A stretch of DNA of 12,862 nucleotides from DAOUFU01 sp034429275 (lineage in GTDB: Bacteria > Chloroflexota > Anaerolineae > Aggregatilineales > Aggregatilineaceae). The position numbers were made by a program, and so were the translations under genes. The stretch spans positions 1 to 12,862 of the forward strand of contig DAOUFU010000337.1 in the NCBI GenBank assembly GCA_034429275.1. Direction: 5' to 3'. Each line of letters starts with the position of its first letter. Within the stretch, counting starts at the first letter, position 1. The notes below the pieces were generated by a model. It searched no databases. It was not told the DNA's origin and saw only the letters and a list, made by a program, of their open reading frames with translations. This document shows, in pieces, positions 7,303 to 12,862 of this stretch.

Positions 7303-8667
7303 CTAGACCCGCTCCACGTTTGAAATGACATGCTGGAACTTGCCCGAAGCGGCAGGTACCAGGTCGTTCACAAACTCGAATTCAATACGGCAGTCGTCGC
7401 CCATAGCAGCTTTGAGCATATGGACGATTTCATCCAGGTCGGTCTGCGGCGGCCTGTTGTTGACCACTAACTTGATCCGGATGAGGTCGTAGTCTTCTTG
7501 AACGATCTGGACCTTTTCGACGTAGCTGGAATAATGCATACTGCCGATCACGTGGGTGAATAACCCCGGCGATACCACCGTGCCGTCGCGCTTTACAATG
7601 ACATCCAGCACGTGACCGCACACATCGCGCATCGTCAGCACCGAAAGCACCGGGCGATCGGTGAGCGTGTGAGGGGTCGCTACGTCGGTGATCTGGTAGC
7701 GGATGAGCGGCATGGCATAGTTCGTCAGGCTGGTGACGATGATTTCGCCCTCTTGCGCCACCGGGCACGGGCGACGCTGCCTGTCCAGGATTTCGACCAG
7801 GTGCGCATAGGTGCAAACCTCCAGGGCCTCGTGCGAAGGCAGATCAAAGGCCATATTCGCCAGTTCGCGCGAGCCGTAGCGGTTGAATACCGGGGTGTTG
7901 AAGGCGCGCTCGATCTGCTCACGCATGGCGGGCATCAACGTCCCGGCGGTGGTGATCACACCTTTCATCGGCGGCATCTTCAGCCCCTGCTTGAGGATGA
8001 AGTTCGCCATCTCATAGGCACATTCCACATAGGCGATGAGCAGCACGGGACGCCTGACCTGGATCAGTTCAGCGTAGCGGCGCATAGTATCGGGCGTCAT
8101 GCGGAATGAGCTGAGCAGGTAGTTGTTGCGGAAAAAGCTCATTAACTGGGCACGCCACCCCACCGATCCATAGAGAATCTCGCGCTCCGACCCCCACAGT
8201 TGAAATACGCGCTCCCCCAGGCCCACCCCCAGGCGTTCGCGGTAATAGTACTCCCCGGCAATCGCCATATCGGCGAAATCGATGTCTTGAATGCAGCGCA
8301 GAGGGAAGCCGGTGGTTCCCCCGGTCGAATTGTAGTACCAGCGCCTCCGCGACAGGTCATCGCTCGTCAGCCGCTCGAAAAGGTCGCGCACCATGTGTTT
8401 GGTCAGGATGGGGATATCGCCAAAGCGAGACAGATCGATATCTCCGGCGGCGGTGACGACGCCCACATCGCGCAGCACCTCGCGGTAATAGGGGACATGG
8501 TCGGCGGCATGTTTGAGCACGTTCACCAGCTTTTGTTCCTGGATGCGCGCGCGTTCGGCCTGGGGCAGCGCGAAATAGTGGTGATAACCGGGCACAAATT
8601 CATGGACTCGCGAGCGCTTCACGTAGCGGTCAAACGAACGAATGAGGGGGGCACGCCAGGTGGTCAC
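7303..8667 (-). CDS. PaaK/CapK-like adenylate-forming enzyme (COG1541 type)
   Basis: This encodes 454 residues from the GTG at 8667. It has the order of motifs of phenylacetate-CoA ligase-like enzymes: the phosphate-binding loop NSTGGTTGFP (113-122), YGSRE (264-268, the Y-G-x-x-E adenine motif), MPLIRYQITD (319-328, where RY-x-TGD is usual and the Gly is replaced), a hinge region GHVLDVIVKRDG, and a C-terminal ASGKF whose Lys443 would be the catalytic lysine. The family activates a carboxylic acid as an acyl-adenylate and often passes it to CoA. The substrate here is unknown. Members in EPS loci have no settled role; supplying an activated acyl or amino acid group to decorate the polymer is an inference. 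It starts five bases after the capA stop. Confidence 0.85.
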   Translation of the reverse strand: MTTWRAPLIRSFDRYVKRSRVHEFVPGYHHYFALPQAERARIQEQKLVNVLKHAADHVPYYREVLRDVGVVTAAGDIDLSRFGDIPILTKHMVRDLFERLTSDDLSRRRWYYNSTGGTTGFPLRCIQDIDFADMAIAGEYYYRERLGVGLGERVFQLWGSEREILYGSVGWRAQLMSFFRNNYLLSSFRMTPDTMRRYAELIQVRRPVLLIAYVECAYEMANFILKQGLKMPPMKGVITTAGTLMPAMREQIERAFNTPVFNRYGSRELANMAFDLPSHEALEVCTYAHLVEILDRQRRPCPVAQEGEIIVTSLTNYAMPLIRYQITDVATPHTLTDRPVLSVLTMRDVCGHVLDVIVKRDGTVVSPGLFTHVIGSMHYSSYVEKVQIVQEDYDLIRIKLVVNNRPPQTDLDEIVHMLKAAMGDDCRIEFEFVNDLVPAASGKFQHVISNVERV

Positions 8668-8671
8668 GAAA

Positions 8672-9703
8672 TTACCTCCTCGACTTGAGAACAATGTGCA
8701 GCGTAGCAAGCGCATGTCGCGGTTTCAGGTGCGCCGGGTTGCGGAGGTAATCCAGCGCGACAGACCGCAGGGGGTGGATGGGAACATGCAGCCGGAACCG
8801 CAGCCGGTACAGCCACGCCGGGCCGTTGAGCGAAGGCAGCGCACGCTTGAAAGGCCGCTCAACCACACAGTGATCGTCAAAAAAGAACTGCCTGGTTTGA
8901 CTGCTCAAATCCTCAGGATTCCACAGGACGCCCCACGAGGCGCGGTTCCAATAGCGCAGTTGCAGCCGAAACATCGCCGACGGGGTCGTGGGATCGCCCG
9001 CCGAGTACAAGGGCACCGAGGTATCCGACATGAGGAAATTGCCCAGGCCATAAGCAATCGTTTTGTGCCGGTAGATTTCGACAGGCTGTGGTGAATGGGC
9101 ATGGTGGGCGATGATGGCATCGGCCCCGCTGTCGATGATCTGATGGGCGGTGCGGACATCGTGGGGGGTGGGCAGCAGGACATCTTCCCAGCCCCAATGC
9201 AGGCACACGACCACGCGGTCGGCCCCTTCTTCCCTGGCGGATTGCACATCGCGCGCGATGCGGTCCGGGTCGATGGCGCACACGCCGTAGTGATCCTGAT
9301 CGGCGAAGATGGGATTCGTTGACGGGCAGACATAGCCCAACAGCGCGATTCGCCAGCCGCCCACCGTGATCACTGCCGGGTTGTGGAAATGGTCGGCCTC
9401 ACTTCCGGCACCAAAAAACGGGATATTCAACGCGTGCAGCTCGGCCAGCGTATCTTCAAACGCCTGGTTGCCATAATCGGCGATGTGGTTGTTGGCGAGG
9501 CAGACGGCGGCTGGCGCGCGCCCAAAACACGCCAGGATGCGGTTCGTCTCCATCCGCAGCGGGATTTTGCCGGGGGCTGGCGTGCCGTTTCGCGAGATCG
9601 GGCCTTCCAGGTTGAAGACGAACGGATGCTGCCCGACGGCGTCGTGCGCGCTTTCCTGGCCCACACTGAACCAGTCACCCAGAAATAACAGAGAATTTTG
9701 CAT
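8672..9703 (-). CDS. capA: CapA-family protein (poly-gamma-glutamate capsule type, metallophosphatase-like)
   Basis: This encodes 343 residues from the ATG at 9703. The family motifs occur in order: FLGDW (about 7-11), FNLEGPIS (30-37), CLANNHIADYG (68-78), CLHWGWED (167-174), AHHAHSPQPVEIY (199-211) and YGLGNFLM (218-225). The Asp, Asn and His residues match the presumed metal site of this calcineurin-like fold. CapA/PgsA is needed for poly-gamma-glutamate capsule formation in Bacillus, but relatives are common in EPS loci without ligase genes, where their reaction is unknown. There is no clear signal peptide, and no capB or capC homologue is present here, so poly-glutamate synthesis is not indicated. 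Upstream in-frame starts at 9712 and 9745 have no better ribosome binding site. Its last codons form the ribosome binding site of the next gene. Confidence 0.88.
   Translation of the reverse strand: MQNSLLFLGDWFSVGQESAHDAVGQHPFVFNLEGPISRNGTPAPGKIPLRMETNRILACFGRAPAAVCLANNHIADYGNQAFEDTLAELHALNIPFFGAGSEADHFHNPAVITVGGWRIALLGYVCPSTNPIFADQDHYGVCAIDPDRIARDVQSAREEGADRVVVCLHWGWEDVLLPTPHDVRTAHQIIDSGADAIIAHHAHSPQPVEIYRHKTIAYGLGNFLMSDTSVPLYSAGDPTTPSAMFRLQLRYWNRASWGVLWNPEDLSSQTRQFFFDDHCVVERPFKRALPSLNGPAWLYRLRFRLHVPIHPLRSVALDYLRNPAHLKPRHALATLHIVLKSRR
8674..8681 (-). promoter_or_regulatory. Ribosome binding site inside the capA 3' end
   Basis: GAGGAGGT on the minus strand lies six bases before the GTG at 8667. 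It is made from the last capA codons (two AGG arginines and the first base of the TAA stop). This fixes the start of the PaaK-like gene and suggests translational coupling. Confidence 0.8.
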
Positions 9704-9789
9704 GGTCCCCATCAGTTTCGTTTGATGCCGATACCCGATTTCCACCTGCGCGGCGGTCGCGCTTCGATGGATGCGCTCAGAGACCGCTC

Positions 9790-9829
9790 AAAAAGCCCTC
9801 ACCCTTTTGGGTTGGCAGGGATGAGAGCT
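9790..9829 (-). terminator. Intrinsic terminator after the flippase gene
   Basis: On the minus strand AGCTCTCATCCC (9829-9818) pairs with GGGTGAGGGCT (9804-9794), with one G-T pair and one bulged T, around a 13-base loop. The stem is followed by a T-run (9794-9790) and preceded by an A/T-rich run. It lies 25 bases past the flippase stop at 9854 and about 87 bases before the capA start. The direction matches the flippase transcript. Confidence 0.7.
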
Positions 9830-9853
9830 AAAAAAGCGTTTGCAAATGGTCTC

Positions 9854-11206
9854 TCAGACAGGCTCGCCAATCTGCGCCAGTTCGCTGCGACTGGCCGTTC
9901 GGATCGTATAGTAGGCCAGGACATTCACGCCCAGCGCATATGTTGCCATCACAACCACCATGGCAAAGGCCACGCTGTCAATCGTCCGGTAGGTGGTGAT
10001 CAACACGTAGCCCAGCGCCCACATCAGGATCAACATGGCCGTCGTCAAAATGTTGTAATGCAGCATCCGGTTCAACGCCGGGAACAGGGAACGACTGGTC
10101 TGCAGGCACAAAAAATAGCCCGAAATCAACATGAGCTGGGTAGCCCGGATGCCCGGCACATACTGCGGCAGGAAGGCGCGGATAAACGGCCCGGCCAGCA
10201 CATACAACACCGCAACCGGGATCAACAGAAAGACCGCGTTGAAGAGCACCGGCAGATAGGTGATCCGCCACAGCGAATTGGCCTGGGAAGTCTGCCCATA
10301 TCGAAAGCTCATGCGCGCCGTGATGACCTGCCGCAGCGAGATCGGCATGATGACAATGGCAGTCTGAGCCGATAGAGCGAGCGCGTAGTAGCCCACTTCG
10401 GTTTTGCCGAGAATGGCCACGATCAGAGTCCGATCTGCCACAAAGACCAGCCCCCAGATATATGTTTCGTAGAGCATTTTGAAGCCCAGGCGGGCTAACC
10501 GTTTGAAAATCTCCCAATCCCAGGCGAGCCGCCAGGGGATGGGCCGCCACAAATAGCGCAAGACCAGGCCCATCACCGAGACCGAGGCATAGCGCACGAA
10601 CAGGCCCACCCAGCCGCCTACCGCCACAATCGCGACGCTGGCCACCAGGTAGACGGTCTCAAGCAACTGGATTTTCCCCAACTGCATGAACTCTTCGCCG
10701 CCACGGTATAGATCGTTGAGGCCGGTGATGACCGGATCAATGAACACCGGGAAGATGAACAGCACTGTGGCGACCAGGGTAACCCGGCTGGGCGAATGAA
10801 GCAGCGAGTACACCAGGATGCCGAGGACTATGGCGAGGCTAACGCTCGCCCAGATCACGCAGTAGGTCAGTCCAACCCAGGCGGTTTTCTCCGCCTCGCT
10901 GTCATCGCGTTTGCCCCGGCTGTGTGCATACTCGCGCGCGAGCGCCGCCGGAATCCCCAGCGAAAACACCAGAAAATAGGATTCCAGGATCGAAATACTT
11001 TGCCAGGTGCCCAGGTGTTGGGGCAGCACCAGCCGCGCCACAAACAGCGCCGTGATCATCTGGGCTGCCGATTTGACCCCGCTCGACAGGATGAACACCA
11101 TCGGGCCGCGTGTCTCTTTACCGCGCAATTGGGCGGCCAGACTCGTGAAGGGCATACGGAGCACGCTTAGCGATGTTCGGAGAGAGACGGATTTGATCGC
11201 GCCCAC
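9854..11206 (-). CDS. wzx: Wzx-type polysaccharide flippase (MATE/PST family)
   Basis: This encodes about 450 residues and is almost entirely hydrophobic, with some 12 membrane spans, the first starting near residue 36. DRTLIVAILGKTEVGYYALA (258-277) corresponds to the conserved segment of PST-family flippases between the two halves. A charged loop (SRGKRDDSEAEK, about 96-107) separates early spans. The protein moves undecaprenyl-diphosphate-linked repeat units from the inner to the outer face of the membrane. The start is uncertain. GTG 11206 has a GGGGG-rich stretch six bases upstream; GTG 11221 and ATG 11155 are in frame, and the ATG would give the usual short N-terminal tail. It lies between the autokinase gene and an intrinsic terminator. 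Confidence 0.85.
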   Translation of the reverse strand: MGAIKSVSLRTSLSVLRMPFTSLAAQLRGKETRGPMVFILSSGVKSAAQMITALFVARLVLPQHLGTWQSISILESYFLVFSLGIPAALAREYAHSRGKRDDSEAEKTAWVGLTYCVIWASVSLAIVLGILVYSLLHSPSRVTLVATVLFIFPVFIDPVITGLNDLYRGGEEFMQLGKIQLLETVYLVASVAIVAVGGWVGLFVRYASVSVMGLVLRYLWRPIPWRLAWDWEIFKRLARLGFKMLYETYIWGLVFVADRTLIVAILGKTEVGYYALALSAQTAIVIMPISLRQVITARMSFRYGQTSQANSLWRITYLPVLFNAVFLLIPVAVLYVLAGPFIRAFLPQYVPGIRATQLMLISGYFLCLQTSRSLFPALNRMLHYNILTTAMLILMWALGYVLITTYRTIDSVAFAMVVVMATYALGVNVLAYYTIRTASRSELAQIGEPV

Positions 11207-11274
11207 ACATAACCCCCACACGGCTTCTCAGGTCCCGATCGTGCTTTTGACTGATGACATGCAGCCTTGCAGCG

Positions 11275-11291
11275 GTGAGGGATGCCCTCAC
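11275..11291. repeat. Intergenic hairpin with GTGAGGGC core
   Basis: GTGAGGG (11275-11281) and CCCTCAC (11285-11291) form a perfect 7-bp stem with a three-base loop. It lies in the 179-base gap between the autokinase stop (11386) and the flippase start. The same core appears in the hairpins at 4125-4147 and 9794-9829. The rest of this gap shows no convincing promoter or gene; two short reading frames in it look like chance. Confidence 0.5.
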
Positions 11292-11385
11292 GCGCCGAAA
11301 GGCCCCAAACATTCACCCGCCGAACGACTTCGCCCGCCAACGTGAACCGCTTCTGTTCCCGGTCCACACGCGCCGGAAGCGATCG

Positions 11386-12862
11386 TTACGCGTTCTTTGT
11401 CGATTGGCGACGGTAGTAGTAGCTGTCTTGGGGAGCAGCGCTGTTGAGCACAACGCCGACCACCTGGGCCTTCAAAATACCGATCTGCTCTTTCGCCATG
11501 ATCGCCTGTCTGCTGTCTGTCTGCTGCGCATGTACCACCAGGATAACGGGCAGTCCCCCGATGGCTGCCAGCATAGGCCCATCGGTGACCGAAAGCACCG
11601 CCGGCGTATCAAACAGCACCACATCGACATCGGTCATGGCTTTGAACGTTCGAATCCACTGCTGCATCGCCTCGGAGATCAGCAGTTCCGCCGGGTTGTT
11701 GGGCGGCGGGCCGCTGGTGATCACGCGCAGGCCGGGGATACAGGTCTCTTGAGCCACCTTCGCCAGGGCGGGCAGGCTCGAAAGCGTGCTGCCTTTCGCC
11801 AGGTCGGCGGGCGGCAGGGTGAGCGCCAGCGTGGAGAGTCCATCGGTGTTTTCAAGGCCAAACATGTGATGCAGGGTAGGCCGCCGCAAATCGGCATCGA
11901 TCAGCAGCACACGCAGCCCGGCAAATGCCATCGTGACCGCCAGATTGGCGGCAGTGGTGCTTTTGCCGTCGTTGGCCCCAGGGCTGGTGATGACATAGGC
12001 CGCATGTTTGGGGCTGCTGTTCCCGTTGGGCGAAAAGAGCAGATTGGTACGCAGCGTGCGATAGGCTTCGGTGGCAGCAGACTCGGGCTGGAGGTAGGCG
12101 ATCAAGCGGTCCGGGTAACGGTCGCGTCGCCGACCAAAACGCCCGATAGTCGCCAGGACCGGCAGCGACAGGAATTCGGACGCCCTGGCCGGCGACCGGA
12201 TACTGTGATCGAAATATTCGACCGCCAGGGCCAGCAAGAGCGCCAGGGCACCTCCAATCACCACGCCCGCCAGGGTGATGGGGGCCAACCCGATGCCGAT
12301 AGGCTCGGTCGGGGGTTGGGCGTGTTCCACAATCTGGAGCGAGTTGCTGCGCTGCTCGAATTTGGTGGCGATGGCCGAAAATTCAGCGAGGGTGCTCGAC
12401 TTCTCGTTGATGATGGCCGACAGCGTGTAGCGCTGATCGCGAAGCTGGGCGATTTCCTCCGGGCTTCTGGCCGCTGACCAGGCATTATCCAGCGCGGCGA
12501 GTTCTTCACGCGACTGCTTCAGTTCGTCATTCAGGCGGGCGATTTCAGTTTTCGCCAGGTTGAGCTGTGACTGCTGTTCCTCGGTCAGGTAGCTGGGGCT
12601 TTTGAGCACAAGCTGATTGGCCAGCGCGTTGGCGATATCCGCCGCAATTTGGGGATCGGTATACGTCACCTTCAGCACAACAAGGGGAGTGTCGGTGATG
12701 ACACTGGCCGACACCTCTTTCCTCAGGTCAAACGCGTCTATCGGAAACGGCCCGGCTTCGACAGCCGCCTGAAGAACTTCGTACGTGGTGGCCAGAACAG
12801 CATATGTACGCGCGAGATCGGCCCCGGTGCGGATGAACGCAGAATCGGGGTTAGGGATTTCC
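11386..12862 (-). CDS. Wzz/Wzc-like chain-length regulator fused to bacterial tyrosine kinase (partial)
   Basis: The 5' end is outside the window; 491 residues are visible. About residues 1-90 are the C-terminal part of a Wzz domain (ARTYAVL near 16-22, then LVVLKVTYTDPQIAADIANALA). A coiled coil follows (about 93-175), then a Pro-containing stretch and membrane span (about 187-216). The cytoplasmic kinase domain has Walker A SPGANDGKST (293-302, Lys300), Walker A' LLIDADLRRP (319-328) and Walker B VVLFDTP (about 414-420). The C-terminus ends with a SYYY cluster (481-483) where autophosphorylation is expected, shorter than in E. coli Wzc. BY-kinases of this type control chain length and assembly of the polymer through phosphorylation cycles. 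It is the first visible gene of the row. In Walker A, Asn-Asp replaces the more common Gly-Glu before Gly-Lys. Confidence 0.92.
   Translation of the reverse strand, partial: EIPNPDSAFIRTGADLARTYAVLATTYEVLQAAVEAGPFPIDAFDLRKEVSASVITDTPLVVLKVTYTDPQIAADIANALANQLVLKSPSYLTEEQQSQLNLAKTEIARLNDELKQSREELAALDNAWSAARSPEEIAQLRDQRYTLSAIINEKSSTLAEFSAIATKFEQRSNSLQIVEHAQPPTEPIGIGLAPITLAGVVIGGALALLLALAVEYFDHSIRSPARASEFLSLPVLATIGRFGRRRDRYPDRLIAYLQPESAATEAYRTLRTNLLFSPNGNSSPKHAAYVITSPGANDGKSTTAANLAVTMAFAGLRVLLIDADLRRPTLHHMFGLENTDGLSTLALTLPPADLAKGSTLSSLPALAKVAQETCIPGLRVITSGPPPNNPAELLISEAMQQWIRTFKAMTDVDVVLFDTPAVLSVTDGPMLAAIGGLPVILVVHAQQTDSRQAIMAKEQIGILKAQVVGVVLNSAAPQDSYYYRRQSTKNA

Noticed and set aside
8672..9703. 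Poly-gamma-glutamate capsule system
   Set aside because: Only the CapA-like gene is present. No CapB ligase or CapC membrane protein is found, and the neighbours are those of a Wzx/Wzy polysaccharide pathway.
11207..11385. Short minus-strand frames in the gap between autokinase and flippase genes as possible small proteins
   Set aside because: No ribosome binding site and no plausible protein features; the gap is better explained as a leader with a hairpin.
11254..12477. A 407-codon plus-strand frame antisense to the autokinase gene
   Set aside because: The opposite strand encodes a clear BY-kinase with all Walker motifs. The plus-strand product is low in hydrophobic residues, rich in Arg, Gln, Gly and His, and has no recognisable domain.

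Overview
The window is GC-rich (roughly 60% by eye) and densely coded. It carries most of a bacterial capsule or exopolysaccharide (EPS) locus of the Wzx/Wzy type. Nine genes lie on the minus strand and read from the right edge leftwards to base 2373. A shorter plus-strand block (bases 191-2352) runs towards them and converges with the last one. Nothing in the sequence fixes the organism. GTG starts, a one-polypeptide Wzz plus tyrosine-kinase protein, a GH123-like (DUF4091) secreted protein and a CapA/PaaK-like pair are compatible with an environmental lineage such as Chloroflexota, but that is a guess.

Minus strand, in transcription order: a chain-length regulator and tyrosine autokinase (Wzc-like, N-terminus cut by the window edge); a 179-base gap with a hairpin; a Wzx-type flippase; an intrinsic terminator; a CapA-family protein; a PaaK/CapK-like adenylate-forming enzyme whose ribosome binding site is made by the last codons of capA; a polytopic O-antigen ligase/polymerase-family protein; a GT4 glycosyltransferase; a hexapeptide acyltransferase; a second GT4 glycosyltransferase; and a second hexapeptide acyltransferase.

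Plus strand: a 61-residue single-span membrane protein, a doubtful small Cys-containing ORF, and a 550-residue secreted GH123-like protein.

Inferred working model: the two glycosyltransferases extend a lipid-linked repeat unit. The two acyltransferases, and possibly the PaaK-like enzyme, decorate it. Wzx flips the unit, the Wzy-like protein polymerises it, and the autokinase controls chain length. CapA acts in an undefined surface step, and the GH123-like protein may trim or turn over an amino-sugar polymer outside the cell. No initiating sugar-phosphate transferase, nucleotide-sugar synthesis gene or outer-membrane export protein is in the window. They may lie beyond the right edge or elsewhere.

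The parts are known families. The least ordinary points are the tightly coupled CapA/PaaK-like pair, the terminator inside the gene row, a set of related GTGAGGGC hairpins in three of the gaps, a duplicated ribosome-binding-site repeat before one glycosyltransferase, and the alternating transferase/acyltransferase order. I saw no RNA gene, CRISPR array, transposase or phage gene.
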